A DNA stretch of 64,000 bases from Pantoea cypripedii (lineage in GTDB: Bacteria > Pseudomonadota > Gammaproteobacteria > Enterobacterales > Enterobacteriaceae), in assembly GCF_011395035.1 (NCBI RefSeq), contig NZ_CP024768.1, positions 4,029,595 through 4,093,594 on the forward strand, read 5' to 3'. Below are positions 35,399 to 42,591 of the stretch, in pieces. Each line of letters starts with the position of its first letter. The first letter of the stretch is position 1. The notes under the pieces are model-generated. The model worked only from the letters and a program-made list of their open reading frames with translations, was not told where the DNA came from and did not search any database. Both the position numbers and the translations under genes were made by a program.

Positions 35399-37078
35399 TT
35401 ATCCCTGAATTAATTGCAGATGTTCCGCCACTGGACCGAGTGCCAGTGCGGGGATGAAGGTCAGCGCGCCTACCAGCAGCACAGTGCCAATCAGCAGGGC
35501 GACAAACAGCGGGCCGTGTGTCGGCAGCGTGCCGTTGCCCACTGGCTGCACTTTTTTCACCGCCAGCGAACCGGCAATCGCCATCACCGGAATGATGATG
35601 CCGAAGCGACCGACGAACATGCACACCGCCAGCAACAGGTTCCAGAACGGCGTGTTGGCGCTTAAACCGGCAAAGGCGCTGCCGTTGTTGTTAGCGGCAG
35701 AAGAGACGGCGTACAGCACTTCGCTGAAGCCGTGCGTGCCGGGGTTCGCCATACCGGCGCGGCCTGCCTCGGTCATCATCGCCAGCGCGGTGCCGATCAG
35801 CACCAGCGTCGGTGTCACCAGGATCGCCAGCGCGGTCATTTTCATCTCCCACACATCGATCTTCTTACCGAGAAATTCCGGGGTGCGACCGATCATCAGG
35901 CCCGCGATAAACACCGCCAGCAGCACGAACAGCAGCATGCCGTACAACCCGGCACCCACGCCGCCGAACACCACTTCGCCCAGCTGTATCAGCCACATTG
36001 GCACCATGCCGCCCAGCGCCGTGAAGGAATCATGCATCGCGTTCACCGCACCGCAGGAGGCTGCCGTGGTGATTACCGCAAACAGGCTGGAATTGAGGAT
36101 GCCGAAACGCGTCTCCTTGCCTTCCATGTTGATAGCACTGTCCGCGCCGAGACTGAGGAAATGCGGGTTACCGCGCAGCTCCGCCCACATCACCGTCACC
36201 ACCGCCAGCACAAACATCAGCGTCATCGCCCACAACAACATATGACCCTGACGACGATCGCCCACCTGCTGCCCAAAGGCGAAGCACAGCGCCGCCGGGA
36301 TCAGGAAGATACTCAGCATCTGCACAAAGTTGGTCAGGGCATTGGGGTTTTCGAACGGATGCGCTGAGTTAGCGTTAAAGAAACCACCACCGTTGGTGCC
36401 CAGCATTTTGATCGCTTCCTGCGAAGCCACCGGGCCGAGCGGCAGCGTCTGCTGCGCGCCTTCCAGCGTGGTGAGCGCATGGTAAGGTTCAAAGCTCTGG
36501 ATGCTGCCCTGGCTGACATAAAACAACGCGATCAGCAGGCTGATCGGCAACAACAGGTAAAGGGTGATGCGGGTCAGATCGCGCCAGGCGTTACCGAGCG
36601 TTGCCAGCGAGCGATTGGCAAAACCACGAATCAGCGCAAAGGCAACGGCGATACCGGTGGCTGCCGACAGGAAGTTTTGCACCGTTAATCCGGCCATCTG
36701 GCTAAAGTAACTGAGGGTGCTTTCGCCGCTGTAAGCCTGCCAGTTGGTGTTGGTGACAAAGCTGATGGCGGTATTCAGTGCCAGGTCCCAGCTGAGTCCC
36801 GGCAGATGCTGCGGATTGAGTGGCAGCGTGCCCTGCATCAGCAGCATCACCAGCAGCACGACAAAACCCAGCGCATTAAACAGCAGAATTGCCAGCAGGT
36901 AATGCGGCCAGCGCATGGCCTCACCATCGGCACCGGCAAACCGCCACAGCGCACGCTCGGTGCGCGGCAGCAGCGGCTTATCGGCAATCATCAGCGCCAT
37001 AAAGCGTCCGAGCGGTTGTGCCAGCACCATCAGCACCAGCAGGTAAACCGCAATCAGCAGAAATGCGTTGGCAGCCAT
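35399..37078 (-). CDS. kdpA: K+-transporting ATPase subunit KdpA
   Basis: 559 residues (E. coli 557), starting MAANAFLLIAVYLLVLMVLAQPLGRFMALMI. Four repeated selectivity-filter-like loops are visible, for example SFVTNTNWQAYSGE, LGTNGGGFFNANSAHPFENP, SCGAVNAMHDSFTALGG and SAANNNGSAFAGLSANTPF. It forms the K+ pathway of KdpFABC. Its ATG overlaps the kdpF stop by one base (TGATG), indicating translational coupling. Confidence 0.97.
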   Translation of the reverse strand: MAANAFLLIAVYLLVLMVLAQPLGRFMALMIADKPLLPRTERALWRFAGADGEAMRWPHYLLAILLFNALGFVVLLVMLLMQGTLPLNPQHLPGLSWDLALNTAISFVTNTNWQAYSGESTLSYFSQMAGLTVQNFLSAATGIAVAFALIRGFANRSLATLGNAWRDLTRITLYLLLPISLLIALFYVSQGSIQSFEPYHALTTLEGAQQTLPLGPVASQEAIKMLGTNGGGFFNANSAHPFENPNALTNFVQMLSIFLIPAALCFAFGQQVGDRRQGHMLLWAMTLMFVLAVVTVMWAELRGNPHFLSLGADSAINMEGKETRFGILNSSLFAVITTAASCGAVNAMHDSFTALGGMVPMWLIQLGEVVFGGVGAGLYGMLLFVLLAVFIAGLMIGRTPEFLGKKIDVWEMKMTALAILVTPTLVLIGTALAMMTEAGRAGMANPGTHGFSEVLYAVSSAANNNGSAFAGLSANTPFWNLLLAVCMFVGRFGIIIPVMAIAGSLAVKKVQPVGNGTLPTHGPLFVALLIGTVLLVGALTFIPALALGPVAEHLQLIQG

Positions 37079-37167
37079 CAGAATGCCTCCGCGTTAAGCA
37101 GGGCATAGAACAGATAGCCCAGTAAGATAAATACCAGCACGATGCCGGTTATCACGCCCACACTCAC
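37078..37167 (-). CDS. kdpF: KdpF, 29-residue subunit of the K+ ATPase
   Basis: A short GTG-started reading frame: (M)SVGVITGIVLVFILLGYL then FYALLNAEAF, nearly identical to E. coli KdpF (29 residues). A single membrane helix that stabilises the complex. TGGAGG lies about 6 nt upstream of the GTG. The stop overlaps the kdpA start. The gene is easily missed because of its size and start codon. Confidence 0.93.
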   Translation of the reverse strand: MSVGVITGIVLVFILLGYLFYALLNAEAF

Positions 37168-37212
37168 AGCGACCTCCAGAGGATTTGGTTGTGCTGCAAG
37201 CATGCGCGTGGC

Positions 37213-37266
37213 GATATAAAGAAGGGGTAAAAAGGCGGATGTCGGGCGTAAAAAAAGTATAAAAAT
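37213..37266 (-). promoter_or_regulatory. kdpF promoter with KdpE-type operator
   Basis: On the reverse strand TTTATACTTTTTTTACG (within 37243-37266) reproduces the T-rich KdpE site of the E. coli kdp promoter as I remember it. A -10-like TATATC (37213-37218) lies roughly 25 bp downstream of it, the right geometry for an activator, and no good -35 is present, as expected for a KdpE-dependent promoter. Confidence 0.75.
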
Positions 37267-37275
37267 GGTCGAAAA

Positions 37276-38442
37276 TCAGGCGCTTTGCAGCGCCCAGATA
37301 CGATTAAGATCGACGTTTTGCCACAGGCCGCTGTCTTCCGCACCGGTGATGCTGTCAGTGCAAAAGCTATTGCCGAGATCGAGTTCTTCTGGCTTGATTT
37401 CGCGCTGCGCATGCAGTGACCAGAAGACATGGACTTTTGGCTTCAGCAGCGATTGTTCTCCCGCCTGCACCACCAACGCCACCCGTCCGGAAGCCAGTCG
37501 CACCAGCGATCCCACCGGATAAATGCCGATGGATCGAACAAAGGTTTGCAGCAATTTTTTATCGAAGTGACCGTGCCAGCTCAGCATCTTGTGCATCGCT
37601 TCGGCAGGGGTCCAGCCTTTACGGTAGGGTCGGTCTGAGGTCACGGCGTCATACACGTCGCACACCGCAGCCATGCGCGAGTAAAGGGTGATCTCCTCAC
37701 CTTTCAAGCCATGCGGATAGCCACTGCCGTCCATTTTTTCATGATGATGCAGAGTGATATCCAGCAAATCCTCATCGGCATCGGCTTCCATCAGCATTTG
37801 CGCACCGACAATCGGGTGCTGGCGCATGATCGTCATCTCTTCCGGGGTGAGTCTGCCCGGCTTATTGAGAATTTCCAGTGGCACCGCCGCTTTGCCAACG
37901 TCATGCAACAAACCGCCCATGCCGACCCGCCGTTGCTGGTGTTCATCCAGCCCCAGTTTTTTGCCCAGCGAGATCATCAGGCCACACACCGCCATCGAAT
38001 GCAGGTAGGTATAATCATCATGATTCTTCAGCCGTGCCATGCTGAGCAGTGCCGTGGGTTCACGGGTGAGTGACCCGGCGATTTCATCCACCAGGTTAAT
38101 GGTCGAGTTGAGGTCAAGGCCTTGCCCGAGGCGCGCTTCGTTAAACATCGCCAGCACCCGGGGTTTGCCCTGAGTGAAGATGGCCTGTGCCTGGTTAATT
38201 TCCTGAAAATAGGGGGTTTGCGGGATCGCTTTTCTCGGTTCAGGGGGCTTTTGCGGTGCCTGCACCGATTTATCAAGATCGATCCATACCTCAATGATCC
38301 CTTCGTTGCGGATCCAGGCGATCTGGCGTTTATCAGTGATCAGCATCTGGTTGCGAATGCGTTTGTCTTTGATCCACCAAACCTCCAGTTTGTGGACAAA
38401 CATCCCCGGCCGCAGTTCGTCAACGGTAATCAGCTTTATCAC
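37276..38442 (-). CDS. HD-GYP domain c-di-GMP phosphodiesterase (DUF3391 N-terminus)
   Basis: 388 residues starting at GTG 38442 with AAGGAG 7 nt upstream. N-terminal DUF3391 (about 1-130, MIKLITVDELRPGMFVHKLEVWWIKD), then an HD-GYP domain: LLHDVGKAAVPLEILNKPG with His180-Asp181, and HHEKMDGSGYPHGLKGEEI (about 233-251) giving the HHExxDGxGYP signature. All recognisable metal-site residues are present, so it should hydrolyse c-di-GMP to GMP. An 11-bp inverted repeat folds over its ribosome site and start codon. Single-gene unit next to the kdp promoter. Confidence 0.93.
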   Translation of the reverse strand: MIKLITVDELRPGMFVHKLEVWWIKDKRIRNQMLITDKRQIAWIRNEGIIEVWIDLDKSVQAPQKPPEPRKAIPQTPYFQEINQAQAIFTQGKPRVLAMFNEARLGQGLDLNSTINLVDEIAGSLTREPTALLSMARLKNHDDYTYLHSMAVCGLMISLGKKLGLDEHQQRRVGMGGLLHDVGKAAVPLEILNKPGRLTPEEMTIMRQHPIVGAQMLMEADADEDLLDITLHHHEKMDGSGYPHGLKGEEITLYSRMAAVCDVYDAVTSDRPYRKGWTPAEAMHKMLSWHGHFDKKLLQTFVRSIGIYPVGSLVRLASGRVALVVQAGEQSLLKPKVHVFWSLHAQREIKPEELDLGNSFCTDSITGAEDSGLWQNVDLNRIWALQSA

Positions 38443-38483
38443 GATATCTCTCCTTAATATCAGTGGGTGGTAGAGAGATATCG
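38442..38483 (-). promoter_or_regulatory. Start-codon-sequestering hairpin of the HD-GYP gene
   Basis: In the mRNA sense, CGATATCTCTC (38483-38473) pairs perfectly with GAGAGATATCG (38452-38442) across a 20-nt loop. The downstream arm contains most of the Shine-Dalgarno sequence and ends at the first base of the GTG start. Translation would require melting or remodelling of this stem. A DNA operator is the alternative reading. Confidence 0.6.
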
Positions 38484-38529
38484 GCAGCTGAACAAAATTT
38501 CTTCAGGCGGTTTTGTGCGATTTGTAGCG

Positions 38530-38859
38530 TCACGCTACCTGATGTCGTTGCGCGAGAAAGGTTTCCAGTGGCGTGACCCGACTCAATTCTTCCTGAGTAC
38601 GCGCATCGTTTTCGACTTCCCACTGATCAAGGTGACGTTGCAGATTCAGCCAGAAATCAACCGAGGTGGCAAAAACCACCGCCAGCCGATAGGCCATCTC
38701 CGTAGTCAGCTTGCGATTGTTATTCACCAAAGCACTCACCGTGTTGCGGTGCACATTCAGCATATCAGCCAAATCATTTACCCTGAGGCCCAGAGGTTCA
38801 AGGAATTCGTACTGAAGTACATCACCTACGCTGGTTGGTTTACGCATTGCCTGTTTCAT
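38530..38859 (-). CDS. higA: HigA-type antitoxin (Xre-family)
   Basis: A 109-residue protein (MKQAMRKPTSVGDVLQYEFLEPLGLRVNDLADMLNVHRNTVSALVNNNRKLTTEMAYRLA) with a helix-turn-helix near residues 28-60 and the VFATSVDFWLNLQ segment characteristic of HigA/VapI antitoxins. ATG 38847 (MRKPTS) is an alternative start. It lies 39 bp after the toxin gene, the toxin-first order typical of higBA. It should bind HigB and repress the operon. Confidence 0.92.
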   Translation of the reverse strand: MKQAMRKPTSVGDVLQYEFLEPLGLRVNDLADMLNVHRNTVSALVNNNRKLTTEMAYRLAVVFATSVDFWLNLQRHLDQWEVENDARTQEELSRVTPLETFLAQRHQVA

Positions 38860-38898
38860 TGCATTCCTCTCTCCATCACGCCTGGCCTGCCCCAGCGT

Positions 38899-39207
38899 TT
38901 ATCGATGATGTTTATAACGGTGCGGGTCGAGATACAGATCCCATGCTTTCCCATCAGTCCATTGAAAAATGAGGCGATACTGCCCGTTGATACGAATCGA
39001 TGCATACCGCTGCAACGGAGGTTGCAGCATTTCAAAACGATTACCTGGCGGTGCGCGTAAATCCAGATGGCTTTTTGCTGCATGGATGATGTCGAGTTTG
39101 CGCGCGAGCGCAGTCTCAATATTGGCGGGAATACATTTGTGCGAAGTCCCATACACAAAAAATAATTGCAGCCATTCGTCCCTGAAATTCTGAATTGAAC
39201 CCGCCAT
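38899..39207 (-). CDS. higB: HigB-type toxin (RelE/ParE superfamily)
   Basis: 102 residues from ATG 39207 (MAGSIQNFRDEWLQLFFVYG), matching the HigB N-terminus; a longer in-frame start at 39276 lies across the putative operator and is less likely. Family features: IETALARKLDIIHAAKSHLDLRAPPGNRFEML and the C-terminal YRLIFQWTDGKAWDLYLDPHRYKHH. HigB toxins cleave mRNA on the ribosome. Complete, so the module may be functional. Confidence 0.9.
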   Translation of the reverse strand: MAGSIQNFRDEWLQLFFVYGTSHKCIPANIETALARKLDIIHAAKSHLDLRAPPGNRFEMLQPPLQRYASIRINGQYRLIFQWTDGKAWDLYLDPHRYKHHR

Positions 39208-39222
39208 GTTAATCCCTGCTTT

Positions 39223-39273
39223 GTGCAAACCTGGCAGGAATTTATTGCACTCACGCACAGTGCACAAGTGCAA
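39223..39273. promoter_or_regulatory. Candidate higBA operator/promoter region
   Basis: The hexamer GTGCAA/TTGCAC is repeated: GTGCAA at 39223-39228, TTGCACT at 39245-39251, GTGCAC near 39261, and AGTGCAA at 39267-39273. TTGCACT and AGTGCAA form a dyad. Repeats of this type upstream of a toxin-antitoxin operon are likely HigA-binding sites. Confidence 0.5.
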
Positions 39274-39318
39274 CATTTAACATCATAGCGAATTGTCGAG
39301 ATGGATTCCAGATTTCCT

Positions 39319-40278
39319 TCACACTACCCGCGTCAGCACCGCTTCGCCCTGAGCAAACGCCAGCAGATTTTCGAACACCAGGTCCGCCATTGCCGCCATG
39401 GTTTCATGGGTGCTGCTGGCAAGATGGGGGGTGATCACCACGTCATCACGCTGGCGCAGCGCTTCCGGCACCGCAGGTTCCTGTTCGAAGACATCCAGCC
39501 CGGCTCCGGCGATCTCACCAGCCTCCAGCGCGGCGATCAGCGCCTGCTCATCCACCACGCTGCCACGCGCGATGTTGATCAGAAAACCCTGCGGCCCCAG
39601 CGCGCGCAACACCTCAGCATTCACCAGATGATGCGTCGCGGCACCGCCTGGCAGCGTCAGCACCAGGAAATCTGCCCGCTGTGCCAGCGACAACAGGGAA
39701 TCATGACGGGTATAAGGCACATCCGGGCGTGAACGCGGGTTGTAGTAATGAATGTCCATATCAAACGCCTGCGCGCGCTTCGCCAGATCTTTGCCAATGC
39801 CACCCAGCCCGACAATGCCGCACACTTTGCCGCCTACTTTCGTTGACAGCGGATAGCGCCCCTCGCTCTGCCATTTTCCGGCACGTGTGTAGCGGTCTGC
39901 CGCGCTGATGCGGCGGGCGACATCCAGCAACAACGCCATGCCGGTGTCGGCGACGCAGGCATTGAGCACGCCAGGGGTGTTGGTCACCACAATGCCACGC
40001 GCCTGCGCCGCAGCGGTGTTGATGGCGTCATACCCGACACCATTGCTGCAAATCACTTTCAGGTTGGGAAGTTGATTGATCAATTCAGCATTGGCCCCCA
40101 TCAGGGCGTTACCGCTGGTGACCAGCGCGTCAATTTCCGCACCGTGCTGCGCCAGCCAGGCGGCCTGATCATCCTGCTGCCACAGGCGATAAGTGGTGAA
40201 TTGCGCATCCAGATTGTCCTGTAAACGCGCGGGTAATAACGGCCCCTTCATCAGCACGTTAAACTGCTTTGATACCAT
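39319..40278 (-). CDS. D-isomer 2-hydroxyacid dehydrogenase
   Basis: 319 residues from ATG 40278 (MVSKQFNVLMKGPLLPARL), which has GGGGAAAGAAG upstream. NAD(P)-binding loop GIVGLGGIGKDLAKRAQAF; catalytic Arg in NIARGSVVDEQAL, Glu in GLDVFEQEP and His in TPHLASSTHETM. Such enzymes reduce 2-keto acids or glyoxylate/hydroxypyruvate, and some 2-ketogluconate. Its start overlaps the end of the MFS gene by 20 bp, so the two are cotranscribed and probably act on the same sugar acid (inference). Confidence 0.9.
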   Translation of the reverse strand: MVSKQFNVLMKGPLLPARLQDNLDAQFTTYRLWQQDDQAAWLAQHGAEIDALVTSGNALMGANAELINQLPNLKVICSNGVGYDAINTAAAQARGIVVTNTPGVLNACVADTGMALLLDVARRISAADRYTRAGKWQSEGRYPLSTKVGGKVCGIVGLGGIGKDLAKRAQAFDMDIHYYNPRSRPDVPYTRHDSLLSLAQRADFLVLTLPGGAATHHLVNAEVLRALGPQGFLINIARGSVVDEQALIAALEAGEIAGAGLDVFEQEPAVPEALRQRDDVVITPHLASSTHETMAAMADLVFENLLAFAQGEAVLTRVV

Positions 40279-41653
40279 CTTCTTTCCCCTGTTTTTTATA
40301 GGATGTGGCGGTTGATTCCTGCTCCTCACCGACACGCTCAATCGGTCCCATCACCAGCCAGAACAGCAAGGCGGCCACCACGCAGTGCGCGCCAACAAAC
40401 ACCAGGCCGATGCTGTAGCTGCCGGTCACACCCACGATGATGCCAAACAGCAGTGGGGTAAGGAAACCGGCGATATTCCCGATGCCGTTAAAGATGGAGC
40501 CTGCCAGGCCCACCGCTTCTTTCGGGGCGGTATCGCTGACTACCGTCCAGGTTCCCGCCCCGGCCGCCACGCCTTTGCCAAAGAAGGCAAATGACATGAT
40601 GGCGATAATGCCCGCATTGCTCGGGATCACGGCGGCAAGGATTAAGGTCGCCGCCATCAGCATTCCGACGATATAAGGCGTTTTGCGCGCCCAGGAGATG
40701 CTCCAGCCGCGCGCCAGCAGTTTGTCCGAAATGTATCCGCCGCAAATCCCTCCCGCAAAGCCGAACAACGCCGGGGCGATGGTGGCAAACCCGGCATCCA
40801 GAATATTCATGCCCCGCGCCTGTACCAGGTAGATGGGAAACCAGGTAATAAAAAAGTAGCTCAGCGCGATGATGCAATACTGGCCGATATAGGCACACCA
40901 CAACATGCGGTTGCTGAGCAGCTTTTTGAACATGGCTTTGCTCAGCGCCGGGCGTGCCTTGAGTGTCTGCGCGGAATCGATATCCACCAGCGCGCCGCCA
41001 TCAACAATATGACGCAGTTCGTTGGCCGACACCTGTGGGTGCTGCTTCGGACTGCGCATAAAGGCCGACCAGACAAACACCGCCAGCACGCCAATACCGC
41101 CGAGCACAAAGAACGGCCACTCCCAGCCATAACGCGACACCAGCCAGCCCGACAGCGGTGAGAAGATGGCCACAGCGAAGTATTGCGCCGAACTGAACAG
41201 CGACGATGCCCGCCCACGTTCTGCGCTGGGGAACCACATAATCACCACGCGCGCGTTGGCCGGAAAGCTGGGGGCTTCAATCAGGCCGAGAACAAATCGC
41301 AGCCCAAACATCAGCACCAGCGCCGCCGTCATCCCGCTGGAAAACTCGCCGACAAAGCCCATCGCAATGGTGGAGAGCGACCAGAGCGCCAGCGTCACAC
41401 CGTAGACTTTTTTGGTGCCGAAGCGGTCGAGAAACAAGCCTCCGGGGATCTGGCCGATCACATAAGCCCAGCTAAAGGCGGAGAGGATCAGACCCAGCTG
41501 GATCGCCGACAGGCCAAATTCCTCTTTGATTGCCGATCCGGAGATCGACAGGATCGAGCGGTCGGCATAGGCCACCACCGAAAGAAACAGGATCAACATC
41601 AGCATCCAGATGCGGACATGACTGGTGCGGTTAAGATTTTTTGCTTGCGACAT
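40259..41653 (-). CDS. MFS transporter, anion:cation symporter (sugar-acid) type
   Basis: A 464-residue protein with 12 hydrophobic segments. MLILFLSVVAYADRSILSISGSAIKEEFGLSAIQLGLILSAFSWAYVIGQIPGGLFLDRFGTKKVYG is typical of the ACS family (hexuronate, glucarate, galactonate symporters). FPSAERGRASSLFSSAQYF is the conserved loop before TM5. First in a two-gene operon with the hydroxyacid dehydrogenase. The C-terminus has a charged tail (EEQESTATSYKKQGKEDG). Confidence 0.9.
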   Translation of the reverse strand: MSQAKNLNRTSHVRIWMLMLILFLSVVAYADRSILSISGSAIKEEFGLSAIQLGLILSAFSWAYVIGQIPGGLFLDRFGTKKVYGVTLALWSLSTIAMGFVGEFSSGMTAALVLMFGLRFVLGLIEAPSFPANARVVIMWFPSAERGRASSLFSSAQYFAVAIFSPLSGWLVSRYGWEWPFFVLGGIGVLAVFVWSAFMRSPKQHPQVSANELRHIVDGGALVDIDSAQTLKARPALSKAMFKKLLSNRMLWCAYIGQYCIIALSYFFITWFPIYLVQARGMNILDAGFATIAPALFGFAGGICGGYISDKLLARGWSISWARKTPYIVGMLMAATLILAAVIPSNAGIIAIMSFAFFGKGVAAGAGTWTVVSDTAPKEAVGLAGSIFNGIGNIAGFLTPLLFGIIVGVTGSYSIGLVFVGAHCVVAALLFWLVMGPIERVGEEQESTATSYKKQGKEDGIKAV

Positions 41654-42031
41654 AAGGTGAATTCCCTGGCTGTGGGAGCCTCCTGCCCCGAAATGATGTT
41701 TTCAGGAATACCGCTTAATTTTCCCTGTGCAGAAAATATAGAGAGCCAGGCAGGTAGAGGTCATTGTGCGGATGGGGGAATTGCACGGTGAATTTCGCGC
41801 CATATTTGGCGCATGCCACAAAGGGGAGTGCGGTGCTGCACAGAACCCTGAATTTCCATGCAGCAAAGTAACGGAGTGTGCGCCAGGTCGAGGAAAATAC
41901 TTCGTTAGATAACTATGTGGGAACTAATTGAATGAAAACAGATGCGCGATAAATCGCGCCGCTACAACCCGCACAATCGCGCCGCTACGACCCGCACCAT
42001 CCGTAACGGCGCGATTTATCGCGCAAAAAAA
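41654..42031. other. Leader of the sugar-acid operon and repeat cluster
   Basis: A 378-bp gap. The left part carries a reverse-strand promoter candidate: ATGACC (41759-41764) and TATATT (41735-41740) with 18 bp between. The middle (41770-41940) shows no gene or clear motif. The right end (41944-42024) is a cluster of three repeat units. Confidence 0.45.
41944..42024. repeat. REP-like repeat cluster (site 4), three units
   Basis: GCGCGATAAATCGCGCC (41944-41960), a truncated unit AATCGCGCCGCTACGACC (41975-41992) lacking its first arm, and the inverted GGCGCGATTTATCGCGC (42008-42024). The first two are direct, joined by similar ACCCGCAC spacers, implying local duplication of half a unit. Confidence 0.85.
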
Positions 42032-42529
42032 TCAGGGATTGCGCAGCAGCGACATCATCACGATATCGTGATATTCGCCATTGCGCAGACAGGCTTTGCG
42101 CCGTACCCCTTCATGCTCAAAACCGATACGCTGGTAGAGACGCAGCGCGCGGTGATTATCATGAAACGCTTCCAGCTCGATGCGCTGCACGCCCAGCCAG
42201 TTAAAGGCGTAATCAATGCCGGTACGAATCAGTTGCTCACCGATACCGCGTCCGCTGAAAGCCGGGTCAACGCTGATACCAAAGCTGATGCCGTGGCGGG
42301 TGCGGGGGCGATGCTCGACAAACAACGTCAGTTCTCCCACCATGGTGCCGTCGATTTCGGCCACAAAGGCAATAAAACCGTCCGCATCCATTTTCTCGAA
42401 CTTTTTCTCCCAGGTCGCCACACTGGGATAGGGCAATTGCGTGGTCCATTGATAGACCTCCGGCTGGCTGTAAAGGCGCTGGTAAGCTGCCGCATCGCGC
42501 GGTTCACGACCACGGATAAGCAATTCCAT
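42032..42529 (-). CDS. GNAT-family N-acetyltransferase (YhhY-like)
   Basis: 165 residues from ATG 42529 (MELLIRGREPRDAAAYQRLYSQPEVYQWTTQLPYPS) with GGGAG 9 nt upstream. Acetyl-CoA loop FSGRGIGEQLIRTGIDYAF, followed by RIELEAFHDNHRALRLYQRIGFEHEGVRRKACLRNGEYHDIVMMSLL. The layout resembles E. coli YhhY, which acetylates amino acids and hydrolysed nucleotide-peptide toxins. Divergent from the ABC exporter gene. Confidence 0.85.
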   Translation of the reverse strand: MELLIRGREPRDAAAYQRLYSQPEVYQWTTQLPYPSVATWEKKFEKMDADGFIAFVAEIDGTMVGELTLFVEHRPRTRHGISFGISVDPAFSGRGIGEQLIRTGIDYAFNWLGVQRIELEAFHDNHRALRLYQRIGFEHEGVRRKACLRNGEYHDIVMMSLLRNP

Positions 42530-42591
42530 ATCGGTTTTCTCCCTAAGTTGCACTAAGCTGAAAGACTCTATGAGACGGAAAGAGTGACGCT

